Shown in pieces: positions 8,666-16,829 of a stretch of DNA of 64,000 bases. The stretch is taken from positions 1 through 64,000 of the forward strand of contig NZ_FOIV01000003.1 in assembly GCF_900109055.1 (NCBI RefSeq). The letters run 5' to 3'. The notes below the pieces were generated by a model. It ran no database searches. It was not told the DNA's origin and worked only from the letters and a program-made list of their open reading frames with translations. The first letter of the stretch is position 1. Every line of letters starts with the position of its first letter. A program made the position numbers and the translations under genes. This DNA comes from Prevotella sp. khp7 (GTDB lineage Bacteria; Bacteroidota; Bacteroidia; Bacteroidales; Bacteroidaceae).

Positions 8666-9784
8666 TTACTCAGCGATGCAGATAGATACACGGTTGCTGT
8701 CGTTGTCCTCGAAAGGCTGAACGCGAGCACCCTTGCTGTCATAGCTAATGCGGCTCTCAGCGATACCAGCGGCCTTCAGGGCCTTAACAACTGCGTCAGC
8801 ACGACCAGCGGCCAGACGATCGTTGATCTTATCGTTACCAGTACCAGCGTCAGCGTAACCAGTGATCATAACCTTAGAGGTAGGATTCTGGTTCATGTAA
8901 GCTACGATGTCCTGAACCTTCTGGGCCTCAGACTCACGGATGATAGTCTTGTTGATCTGGAAGAAGATATCGCGACGGAGGGGCTCAGCAGCTGCGGGAG
9001 CAGCAGCGGGTACCTCAACAATCTTCTCAACGATCTTCTCAACATACTTAATCTCGGGCTCTGGAGCGGGGATGAACTTGGTAGAGTAGGTCTTGCCAAG
9101 AGCAATCTTTGCGCCAACGAGGAGGTTGATGTAAGAGTCAGGGTTGCCAGCATCCTTGAAGTTGAACTTGTCACCCAGGATGTTACCATTCAGCTCAGCA
9201 CCGAGCTTAACAGCGTCGCTAACCTTGAAGTCAACAGTCAGACCAGCCTGTGCGAAAGGCAGAACAGCTGACTTATTCTCGAACATAGGAGTCCAATCGG
9301 TAGATGTGAACTTGATCAGATTACGTGTCTGCTCAGCCTCATCACTTGTTGAACGGAAGTTAACACCACCACCGATGAAAGCACCGAAGCTAACTACACG
9401 GTTGGGGTTGAAACCTGCGATGATGTTAGACAGATCGAAAGTCAGGTCGATAGAGGGAGCGAAGTAGTTGAACTTGTAGTTCAGATCGCCGAATCCCAGC
9501 TTATCTGTAGCTTCCTTTGAATAGCCAGCCTTACCCTGCCAAGCGTTTACAGCAAAGCGAGCACCCAGTGCCTTAGAGAACTGGTAGCCAACACCTACCT
9601 GTACGTTGGGAGAAATGAGGTCGCCGAATTTAGCCTCACCTGTGGTGTACTGGCCACCAGCCTGAAGCTGTACGTACCAGTGCGGCTCGAAGACGTATTC
9701 TGTCGTACCTTTCTGCTCCTGAGCAGATACTGACAGACCAGCCATCAGCATCAGGCAAGACAATATTGCTTTCTTCATTTTCAT
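8666..9784 (-). CDS. OmpA-family outer membrane protein
   Basis: A 372-residue protein that links the outer membrane to peptidoglycan. It carries a signal peptide (cleavage after VSA or SAQ, about residue 21) and an N-terminal beta-barrel-type region of ~220 residues with GVGYQF- and GGGVNF-like strands. A Glu/Pro/Ala hinge (around residues 235-265) precedes the C-terminal OmpA-like domain. That domain shows ITGYADAGTGN, the LAAGRADAVV helix and a terminal NRVSI. Asp and Arg of these motifs are the usual diaminopimelate-binding residues. It is encoded 59 bases after the coiled-coil lipoprotein on the same strand with no terminator between, so co-expression is likely. Comparable major OmpA proteins are abundant in Bacteroidales. 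Confidence 0.92.
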   Translation of the reverse strand: MKMKKAILSCLMLMAGLSVSAQEQKGTTEYVFEPHWYVQLQAGGQYTTGEAKFGDLISPNVQVGVGYQFSKALGARFAVNAWQGKAGYSKEATDKLGFGDLNYKFNYFAPSIDLTFDLSNIIAGFNPNRVVSFGAFIGGGVNFRSTSDEAEQTRNLIKFTSTDWTPMFENKSAVLPFAQAGLTVDFKVSDAVKLGAELNGNILGDKFNFKDAGNPDSYINLLVGAKIALGKTYSTKFIPAPEPEIKYVEKIVEKIVEVPAAAPAAAEPLRRDIFFQINKTIIRESEAQKVQDIVAYMNQNPTSKVMITGYADAGTGNDKINDRLAAGRADAVVKALKAAGIAESRISYDSKGARVQPFEDNDSNRVSICIAE

Positions 9785-9843
9785 ATCTATTACTTTGTTT
9801 TTTTTAATTCACAATGTTAATTACTCACTTCAACCTTATACTA

Positions 9844-11514
9844 TTACTCAACGCGGGTAATAGGATATCTCTTAGTAACTGTGTAACCAGCATAGTCAAC
9901 TGTGCTGTATACAATCTCAGAAGCGCCCATTGGGAGAGTCAGCTTGATGATCTTGTTGTTACCAGCCTCGAGGTGTGACTCAACAACCTTGCCACCCTGC
10001 TTAACAGCAACGTACTTGAAGGCTGCAGGTACGAGGTACTCCTCTGTAGGTGAAGTCAAGATGAATGTGATCTCGCTCTCTGCTGACTTAAGAGTCATCT
10101 CAGGAACCAAGCGGTTAACACCATCTGTACCGATGAACAGTATGATAGGAGCAACTGCATCGAAGAACTCGTGACCCTCTCTGAAGGTAGCCAACTTATC
10201 AGACTCCTTGTCCAGATAGTTCTTTACGCGGTCCATAGTCTTCTTTGAATCAGTAGCCTTAGCGATGGTGTAAACAATACCCTTGATAGCATCAAAATCG
10301 TCAACGCCGAGCAGGTTCTTAGCAGCAGCCTTGCCACTCTTGTCGAGTGTCCAGAATGTGTTGTATGACAGAGGCTCGATAGCTACGCTAGTGATGTCGA
10401 AGCCCTTAACGAAGCTCTTCTCAACGCCGTCAGCGCCAGTCCAAGAAGCCTTCAGACCATAGAGAGGAATGTTCTTACCCTCTGCGTCGATCTTGTTGTA
10501 GTAGTTCTGGATGATCTGGAGAGCCTCCTTTACCAAGCTCTTAGCACCAGCCTTCTTGCTGCCTTCCTTAGCCTTCTCAATAGCTGCCTTAGCATCGTCC
10601 TTAAGATCCTGGAGGTTCAGGAAGTTCTGGATGTCAACGAGGTTCCAAGTCTTAGCCTTTACGAGGTCCTGAACGTAACGAGTTACAGTAGCCTCATAGA
10701 GGTTTGCGCCATTCTCACCGCGAGTAGCAACGATACCGTTACCGTGCTTGCCAAGAGCCCATGTGATCAGGTGGTTAGACTCCTGAACGTCGCTCAGTGT
10801 CAGACCAGCGTCCTGACCCAGGCTGTTTACGAATGAGAAGTTAACCTTAGAAGCGTCAACAGTGTTGGGGTTAACGGTGAAGTAAACCTTACCTACGTTG
10901 CCCTCGAAGCCTGAAATCAGACCGTCGTCAACGATAGAAACAGGAGTAACACCCTTAATATCGTCCTTTGTCAGACTATGAGCGTCGATATCAACGTTGC
11001 AATCCTCACCTACGTATGGGAAGAGGTCGATGCCAGTGTGGTTGATGCCATAGTAAGATGCGAGAGTTCCAGGATTGAAACCAGGCAGGTTGATGGTGCC
11101 GAGAACAGCGTCGAGAGTCTCCTCAACGTTAACGTCGGTGATGAGGTTGTTCATCTGCTCCTCAAGAGCCTTTACAGCAGCCTCAACAGCGTCTGCGCGA
11201 GCCTCGAGATCCTTGATGGCTTTTTCTGCGTTTGATACGCGGGTATCAATAGCAGCGAGGTCGTTCTTAATCTGAGCTACCTCACCCTCGAGAGAAGCTA
11301 CCTTGCCCTCAAGAGCTGAAACCTTACCCTCCAATGAGGTGAGACGAGTGTCAAGACCTGCAATCTTGGTCTCCAACTCAGCCTTAACTTTGTCGATGTC
11401 CTTGTAAATCTGTGAAGCGATGTCGTCCACGTTGTCCTTACAAGAAACAAATGATGTTGTGCCTGCAAAGAGCATTGCAGTCATCAGAATACCATTAATA
11501 ATTTTCTTTTTCAT
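9844..11514 (-). CDS. Coiled-coil surface lipoprotein
   Basis: A 556-residue lipoprotein with a Bacteroidota-type lipobox (SFVSC, cysteine at about residue 26). Residues ~30-120 are a long heptad-repeat coiled coil containing repeats of the form LEGKVxxLEGxVA and LDTRLTSLE. The remaining ~430 residues form an all-new, strand-rich domain with FVKGFDITSVAIEPLSYNTFW near the middle and no catalytic motif. The coiled coil resembles trimeric or rod-like spacer domains that hold a functional head away from the membrane; this is inference. A good promoter precedes it and the OmpA-family gene follows at 59 bases. Family not recognised. Confidence 0.8.
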   Translation of the reverse strand: MKKKIINGILMTAMLFAGTTSFVSCKDNVDDIASQIYKDIDKVKAELETKIAGLDTRLTSLEGKVSALEGKVASLEGEVAQIKNDLAAIDTRVSNAEKAIKDLEARADAVEAAVKALEEQMNNLITDVNVEETLDAVLGTINLPGFNPGTLASYYGINHTGIDLFPYVGEDCNVDIDAHSLTKDDIKGVTPVSIVDDGLISGFEGNVGKVYFTVNPNTVDASKVNFSFVNSLGQDAGLTLSDVQESNHLITWALGKHGNGIVATRGENGANLYEATVTRYVQDLVKAKTWNLVDIQNFLNLQDLKDDAKAAIEKAKEGSKKAGAKSLVKEALQIIQNYYNKIDAEGKNIPLYGLKASWTGADGVEKSFVKGFDITSVAIEPLSYNTFWTLDKSGKAAAKNLLGVDDFDAIKGIVYTIAKATDSKKTMDRVKNYLDKESDKLATFREGHEFFDAVAPIILFIGTDGVNRLVPEMTLKSAESEITFILTSPTEEYLVPAAFKYVAVKQGGKVVESHLEAGNNKIIKLTLPMGASEIVYSTVDYAGYTVTKRYPITRVE

Positions 11515-11585
11515 TTGAACTTAAAAATTATAATTAAACAATTAAAATATGATATATCTATGCATTAATTTATATAAATCGGTGA

Positions 11586-11616
11586 CAAAAGTAGGTAATT
11601 ATTTCCAAATGTGCAA
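11586..11616 (-). promoter_or_regulatory. Promoter of the coiled-coil lipoprotein gene
   Basis: On the minus strand TTG (11616-11614) is followed after 20 bases by TACTTTTG (11593-11586), matching the Bacteroidota -33/-7 layout. The start codon lies about 70 bases downstream. Confidence 0.68.
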
Positions 11617-11733
11617 GAAAAAATTAATTTTTTTTCGAAAATATCTTCATTTTCTGCCATTCTGCTGCCTTTTGGGCAGTTTTTCCCTTTATTTATCATA
11701 CCTTACATATTGTTTCCGTTAGTTCGTTTCAGG

Positions 11734-11815
11734 TGCGCCTGACAGGACTCGAACCTGCACGTCCTGCGACACCAGATCCTAAGTCTGACGCGTCTACCAA
11801 TTCCGCCACAGGCGC
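11734..11815 (-). tRNA. tRNA-Leu (anticodon TAG)
   Basis: On the minus strand, a seven-base-pair acceptor stem GCGCCTG/CAGGCGC encloses a D-arm (GGAATTGGTAGACGC), an anticodon arm with loop CTTAGGA (anticodon TAG at 11779-11781), a long class II variable arm (GGTGTCGCAGGACGT) and a T-arm with GGTTCGAGTCC. The long variable arm and UAG anticodon identify tRNA-Leu reading CUN codons. CCA is not encoded: the discriminator A is followed by CCT. Confidence 0.96.
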
Positions 11816-11857
11816 GTGAATCGACAAAGTCAATTCAATTTTCCGTAAAAACCGGGT

Positions 11858-11890
11858 GCAAAGGTAATATAAATTTTTCATTCCACCAAA
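11858..11890 (-). promoter_or_regulatory. Promoter of tRNA-Leu
   Basis: TTTG (11890-11887) and TACCTTTGC (11866-11858) on the minus strand are separated by 20 bases, a textbook Bacteroidota promoter. Its -33 part lies inside the 3' end of the S41 protease gene. The tRNA begins about 43 bases downstream of the -7 box. Confidence 0.78.
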
Positions 11891-12882
11891 AGTTTGCGTG
11901 CAAATTCTATCAGCGTATCGATGCCTTTAACAAAATCTGACTGTTTGAGTCCGATATTGTAGTCTGGATCGATGCCGAATTCCGTTTGCTGTTGCTGACG
12001 GTCGTACATGGGGCAGGCTGAGAAGCGGACGGTCCATCCGTTAGGCAGGGTAGAGGAGAAGGGTAGTCCTGCTCCGCCTCCTGTCCGATCACCAACAATC
12101 TTGACTTGTGGGAAGCATTTCATATATTTCACGAATTCGTTGGCTGCACTAAACACCTCACGGTTGGTCAGCACAACGACATTCTTCTGCCATCGCAGGC
12201 GTGAGGAAGGCTCGATATACTGGGCCTCCATTTTCGAGAAATCGTTGTGGCCCTTGCCTTTCTTGTGCTGCATGTAGCCCACGAGTGTCTTTTCGTTACA
12301 GAAGCGGGCAGCCAGTTTCTCTGCATTGGTAAGTTCGCCACCGCCGTTTCCTCGGATATCGATGATGAGTCCGTTGGCGAAGGCCAGATACTGGAAGACT
12401 TCGTCGAGATTGCTCTCGCCAATAGGACTTGCAAAGCTACCATAGTATACATAGCCGATATTGTCGTCGAGCAGGCGGTATTCCAGTCCGCTGGCTATGC
12501 GATAGTCTGTACCCAGATATCGCCGTTGGATGGTATCGCTGAAATTGGTGGGGTAATCCTCGTGCCAGTTCCAGTAGCGTCCGTAGTCGAAGGCTGTTCC
12601 GAGGTTGACGTGACCATCGCGTAATTCGGCGAGCATAGACGTGAGAACCTCGAATAACTGCTCGTCGTTAAGGTTGTTTTCCGCGCGTACATTATATATA
12701 TTATATATATGCTGCCAGTCGAGCCCGTATTCCTGCTGCTTGTAGTCGAAGAAGCAGTAGTGCTCGTCGATGATTCTCCACAATGCCTCCAGGTTGCCAG
12801 AGGGGGTGTTCTCGAACTCCTCGGTGTCGACGCAGGACGCGAGCGTCAGTGTCAACGTGAAGTATAGCAACAGTTTCTTCAT
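11878..12882 (-). CDS. S41-family (tail-specific-like) protease lipoprotein
   Basis: A 334-residue serine protease of the C-terminal-processing (S41) type, anchored by a lipobox (TLASC, C17). Recognisable blocks are LRDGHVNL (residues 88-94), DIRGNGGGE (about 175-183), the nucleophile region TNREVFSAANEFV with Ser245, and GDRTGGGAGLPFSS. No PDZ domain is visible, so it is a minimal member. The start overlaps the upstream gene's stop by four bases (ATGA), and that gene in turn overlaps parC, so the three are probably translated together. The substrate is unknown. It may act on envelope proteins such as the neighbouring barrel-like protein, which is inference. Confidence 0.9.
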   Translation of the reverse strand: MKKLLLYFTLTLTLASCVDTEEFENTPSGNLEALWRIIDEHYCFFDYKQQEYGLDWQHIYNIYNVRAENNLNDEQLFEVLTSMLAELRDGHVNLGTAFDYGRYWNWHEDYPTNFSDTIQRRYLGTDYRIASGLEYRLLDDNIGYVYYGSFASPIGESNLDEVFQYLAFANGLIIDIRGNGGGELTNAEKLAARFCNEKTLVGYMQHKKGKGHNDFSKMEAQYIEPSSRLRWQKNVVVLTNREVFSAANEFVKYMKCFPQVKIVGDRTGGGAGLPFSSTLPNGWTVRFSACPMYDRQQQQTEFGIDPDYNIGLKQSDFVKGIDTLIEFARKLLVE

Positions 12883-13640
12883 AGGCTGCGGGATATGCCA
12901 AGCATGACACGGTGGGTATAGATGTGCTGCTTGAGATTATTGACTTGGGCTTGCTGGTAGTTGCCCAGATAGCCCATACGTAGGTTCCACTTTTTCCCCG
13001 TATGCCATTCGATGGTGAGGAGTTGGCGGAAAGTGGGGGCACTGATGAATGTGGTAGGGATGATGTTGTGGTCGTAGTTGCCCCGCGAGAATATCTCGTA
13101 GTACGACTGTCCGTAGTTAGGACTGAACATGATGCCTACCAATGGCAGGGCCAACTCGTAGCGCAGGTTGAACTGCTGTTGCCAAAGGTGGAAAGCGTAG
13201 TTGGCAATGCCTGAGGGCATGATATTGACTGATGCTCTGGCCTGAGCAGGATTGTTTGAACTGATCATGTTATAGACAAACCCAAGGTCGGCATTAGCCA
13301 CGCCTCCCGCCTGAAGGCGAAGCTTGTCGCTGATGAGCCACTGAAGGAATCTGCCCCAATAGATATTGTAGTTGCCTTCGAGCATCGAGGCATTGCCGCT
13401 TCGGTCCTCTGTGGTGGAGAAGTCGAACTCGTGTTCGATGATGGTGCTCCAGGGTGTTTCCGGCTTTTGTTGCTCCTTTATATATAAATAGGTGAAGCCA
13501 GTACCGGAAAAGTGTTCCTGAGTGAGATAGGTGTCGAGGATGCGAGATGGGCCAATACCCAGCATCTGGGTAACCGTCTGTGCTCTCGTTGCGAGAGCAA
13601 CAGCCAGTAGCAGCATCAACACAATCTTATTCTTCGTCAT
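12879..13640 (-). CDS. DUF3316-like predicted outer-membrane protein
   Basis: A 253-residue protein with a signal peptide (MTKNKIVLMLLLAVALATRAQ). The mature chain has beta-strand-like segments such as LRYELALPLVGIMFSPNYGQSYYEIFSRGN and TIEWHTGKKWNLRMGYLG. The overall pattern matches my memory of the Bacteroidota DUF3316 family, whose function is not known; the match was not searched. It overlaps the parC 3' end by 14 bases and the S41 protease start by four bases. Confidence 0.7.
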   Translation of the reverse strand: MTKNKIVLMLLLAVALATRAQTVTQMLGIGPSRILDTYLTQEHFSGTGFTYLYIKEQQKPETPWSTIIEHEFDFSTTEDRSGNASMLEGNYNIYWGRFLQWLISDKLRLQAGGVANADLGFVYNMISSNNPAQARASVNIMPSGIANYAFHLWQQQFNLRYELALPLVGIMFSPNYGQSYYEIFSRGNYDHNIIPTTFISAPTFRQLLTIEWHTGKKWNLRMGYLGNYQQAQVNNLKQHIYTHRVMLGISRSL

Positions 13641-16398
13641 CGAATAAACGTAATTGACCTATCATTTCGTCGCGAATCTGCTGTTCGCTTTTAACCTTTG
13701 TCCGAGCTTGCTCGTGCTCGTCGGCATGAATTGGCTCGTTCTGTTCTTGCTCAGTCGCAACCTTGCCCGTATCAGAATCGGGGGTCTCTTCTTCCTCGTC
13801 TGGCGTGTCTGGTGTATCCTGACTTTCAGGTACTTCAGGGAAACGGGTAGGTTCGAGCTCTACGATGTTCTCTATCTGGTAGGTTGTGAGGCGTTTGCCT
13901 TTTGCCTTGTAGCCTTTGACGGCAATGAACTGTTCTGCGTCGAATTCCTCAGAACCTCTGAATTCGTCAGCCCCGCCATAGGTGACCTGAATGCGCGGAT
14001 AAGGTGTATCTGTGAGCAGGATGAGTTGTGACGCAGGATTCTCGCTGAGCCAGTTCTGCTTGTTCTTCCTGGCATCCATCAGGAAGCGCTTCATGTAGGG
14101 ATATCCCTGATTGTCTGCGTCGTAGAGGATGGCTGTCCACACCTTGTCTGCATCGTATTTCTCGATGCGCAGGATGTTCTCCTCGTAGTGGTTGTTGATG
14201 TCGAAGTTCGACAGGTAGTAGTCGCCGTTCTTCAGGATGACGAGGATCTGGTCTTCGTCGAAGAATTCGCCCAGCAGGCGGCCGTGGTCGTCGTAGTTCA
14301 GACGGTTCACGTCGGGATCGTACCACACTTTCCGACCACCCAGCGTAGAGTGGCCGTGGCTCTTCAGGCCTATGCGATGAACAGAGAATTTTGTAAGCAG
14401 GTTGCCTTTCGAGGTGCGTCCCTTGATCATGATTTCTGAGAAGTCCTTGTCGAGGAAGATCTTCTTGATTTTCGGATTGGGGTCGAGCGTCACTTTGATG
14501 ACCTCAGCTTCGCCATTGGGGTTGGCCGAGAAATAAAGTATCTTCGAGCCTGGCGTGCCTTGAGTGACGTCGTACTCTCGATCGCGAATCATCGTGGTCA
14601 TGTTGAAACGCTTAATGAAGCTGAAGCCCTTCTTGCCGTCGCGATAGACAACATTATAAATGGTACGAGTGTCGTTTTTCTTGAACACATTGAGATAGAG
14701 CACGTTCTTGCCCACGAACACCTTTTCTGCCACACGGATGACCTTGTATTTTCCGTCTCTGTAGAAGATGATGACATCGTCGAGGTCAGAGCAGTTGCAC
14801 ACGAACTCGTCTTTCTTCAAGCCTGTGCCAATGAAACCGTCAGTGCGATTGATATAGAGCTTCTGGTTGGCTTCGGCCACCTTAGCAGAGTCGATGGTGT
14901 CGAAGTTGCGAATCTCCGTAAGGCGTGGGTGATCCTTGCCATACTTGTCTTTGAGGAACTGGAACCAGTTGGCCGTCACTTCCGTGAGGTTGGCCAAATC
15001 GCGCTCAATCTCCTCAATCTCTGCCTTCAGGCGTGCCATCAGTTCGTCGGCCTTCTCCTTGTTGAACTTCAGGATGCGCTGCATCTTGATTTCGAGCAGC
15101 TTAAGAATGTCGTCTTTTGTTACCTCACGAACCAGACTAGGATAGTAGGGCGTCAGGCGCTCATCGATATGTTCGCACACCTTGTCGACATTAGGCGCTT
15201 CCTCGAATTTCTTGTCTTTATAGATACGTTCTTCGATGAAGATGCGCTCCAGCGACTGGAAGTGCAGCTGCTCGAGCAACTCGCTTTTACGAATCTCCAA
15301 CTCCTGACGAATCAGGTCTTTGGTGCGATCAGTAGAGTGTCGCAGGACGTCGCTCACGGTGAGGAACTTGGGCTTGTTGTCCTCGATGACGCAGCAGTTG
15401 GGCGAGATGTTGATCTCGCAGTCGGTGAAGGCATAGAGGGCGTCGATGGTCTTGTCGGAGGAGACGCCAGGCGCCAGATGGACCTGTATCTCAACGTTGG
15501 CAGCCGTCAGGTCTTCTACCTTACGGGCCTTGATCTTCCCCTTCTCAATAGCCTTTACAATCGACTCCTGCAGGGTTTCGGAGGTTTTTGAGAAAGGAAT
15601 CTCGCGGATGACGAGTGTCTTCTGGTCGATCTTCTCAATCTTGGCGCGTACCTTAACCGAGCCGCCACGCTGTCCGTCGTTATACTTGCTGACGTCGATG
15701 CTGCCAGAAGTGGGGAAGTCGGGGTAGAGCTGGAAAGGCTGGCCGTGCAGATAGGCGATGGCTGCGTCGCAGATTTCGCAGAAGTTGTGAGGCAGAATTT
15801 TTGAACTCAGACCTACGGCGATACCTTCAGCGCCCTGTGCCAGAAGCAGCGGAAATTTCACGGGGAGCGTGATGGGCTCTTTGTTACGCCCGTCGTACGA
15901 CATTTTCCACTCTGTGGTCTTGGGGTTGAATACCGTGTCAAGAGCAAACTTCGAGAGTCGGGCCTCGATGTATCGTGGGGCTGCGGCGCTCGAGCCTGTG
16001 AGCACATTACCCCAGTTTCCCTGCGTGTCGATGAGCAGGTCTTTCTGACCCAGCTGCACCAGAGCGTCGCCAATAGAGGCGTCGCCATGAGGGTGGAACT
16101 GCATGGTGTGACCCACGATGTTGGCAACCTTGTTGTATCTGCCGTCATCCATGCGCTTCATCGAGTGAAGAATGCGTCGCTGCACAGGTTTCAGACCGTC
16201 GCCCAGGTGGGGCACGGCTCGCTCAAGGATTACATACGAGGCGTAATCCAGAAACCAGTTCTGGTACATGCCACTGAGGTGATGTACTGCAGCTGCGTCG
16301 AAGCGGCTGACGGGTTTATAGTCGGAATGGCCCTCAGTGTTCTGACCTTCCGACTCTTGCTGTTCCAAAATCTCGTCGTCCTTTATTTCGTCGTCCAT
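13627..16398 (-). CDS. parC: DNA topoisomerase IV subunit A (GyrA/ParC family)
   Basis: A 923-residue type IIA topoisomerase A subunit that cuts and rejoins DNA for decatenation. Family features are LKPVQRRILHSM (residues 69-80), HTMQFHPHGDASIGDALV, and the active-site tyrosine Y143 in AAAPRYIEARLS. A central coiled coil (about 430-490) and a C-terminal wheel-like region follow. The C-terminus ends in a very acidic, low-complexity stretch of ~70 residues. The AAPRY form and lack of a GyrA box favour ParC over GyrA, but the partner subunit is not in the window. The start is ATG 16398; the longer frame begins at a TTG lying in the promoter. It heads an overlapping operon with the DUF3316-like and S41 genes. 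Confidence 0.88.
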   Translation of the reverse strand: MDDEIKDDEILEQQESEGQNTEGHSDYKPVSRFDAAAVHHLSGMYQNWFLDYASYVILERAVPHLGDGLKPVQRRILHSMKRMDDGRYNKVANIVGHTMQFHPHGDASIGDALVQLGQKDLLIDTQGNWGNVLTGSSAAAPRYIEARLSKFALDTVFNPKTTEWKMSYDGRNKEPITLPVKFPLLLAQGAEGIAVGLSSKILPHNFCEICDAAIAYLHGQPFQLYPDFPTSGSIDVSKYNDGQRGGSVKVRAKIEKIDQKTLVIREIPFSKTSETLQESIVKAIEKGKIKARKVEDLTAANVEIQVHLAPGVSSDKTIDALYAFTDCEINISPNCCVIEDNKPKFLTVSDVLRHSTDRTKDLIRQELEIRKSELLEQLHFQSLERIFIEERIYKDKKFEEAPNVDKVCEHIDERLTPYYPSLVREVTKDDILKLLEIKMQRILKFNKEKADELMARLKAEIEEIERDLANLTEVTANWFQFLKDKYGKDHPRLTEIRNFDTIDSAKVAEANQKLYINRTDGFIGTGLKKDEFVCNCSDLDDVIIFYRDGKYKVIRVAEKVFVGKNVLYLNVFKKNDTRTIYNVVYRDGKKGFSFIKRFNMTTMIRDREYDVTQGTPGSKILYFSANPNGEAEVIKVTLDPNPKIKKIFLDKDFSEIMIKGRTSKGNLLTKFSVHRIGLKSHGHSTLGGRKVWYDPDVNRLNYDDHGRLLGEFFDEDQILVILKNGDYYLSNFDINNHYEENILRIEKYDADKVWTAILYDADNQGYPYMKRFLMDARKNKQNWLSENPASQLILLTDTPYPRIQVTYGGADEFRGSEEFDAEQFIAVKGYKAKGKRLTTYQIENIVELEPTRFPEVPESQDTPDTPDEEEETPDSDTGKVATEQEQNEPIHADEHEQARTKVKSEQQIRDEMIGQLRLFDDEE

Positions 16399-16428
16399 TT
16401 GCTTTCTTTGGCCTTTAGTTTCTTGCGT

Positions 16429-16456
16429 GCAAAGGTACAAAAAAAAATCGAAACAA
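16429..16456 (-). promoter_or_regulatory. Promoter of the parC operon
   Basis: On the minus strand TTG (16456-16454) and TACCTTTGC (16437-16429) lie 31 bases upstream of the chosen ATG. The spacing of 16 bases is on the short side. Confidence 0.7.
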
Positions 16457-16622
16457 CCAATTTTCGCGCTAAATTCTTTGTAGGGGTGTCTGGCGGTTAG
16501 GTGTTTTGTAAGGATAATTCTGCGTTTAAGAAACTTTTTATAAGGTCTTGGTTTATAAAAGGTTGCAAAAGTCGTTGGTTTGTTGTATGCAAATATAGAC
16601 TTTAGTTGTGGTAAAGTCTGGG

Positions 16623-16659
16623 TTTAGTCGGAGTAAAGTTCTACTTTACGGGGACTAAA
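16623..16659. repeat. Interrupted palindrome in the parC-alaS divergent region
   Basis: TTTAGTC (16623-16629) pairs with GACTAAA (16653-16659), and inside it GTAAAGT (16633-16639) pairs perfectly with ACTTTAC (16643-16649) around a three-base loop; a three-base internal mismatch separates the two stems. A further GTAAAGTC lies just upstream. The rest of the ~350-base gap 16441-16790 between the two promoters holds no gene. It may be an operator or a cruciform; no T-run suggests termination. Confidence 0.6.
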
Positions 16660-16767
16660 ATGCGGGTTTGGCATCCGTGCTATCCTCATGTCATGATATT
16701 TTGCCATATATCCGCTGCCTTAAAAAATAATTAGGTGTAGAAATTAAGTCTTAATTTGGCGAAAGTT

Positions 16768-16799
16768 TTGGCTGTTTCAGAATAAATGTGTACCTTTGC
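16768..16799 (+). promoter_or_regulatory. Promoter of alaS
   Basis: TTG at 16768-16770 and TACCTTTGC at 16791-16799 are separated by 20 bases, an excellent Bacteroidota promoter. It also excludes a longer reading frame beginning at 16788. Confidence 0.82.
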
Positions 16800-16829
16800 A
16801 GGCAATTAAGAAATAGAACCACAAAGAAA

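Noticed and set aside
14560..15591. Long open frame (343 codons) opposite parC
   Set aside because: Shadow caused by codon bias in parC; Val/Leu-rich, no motif.
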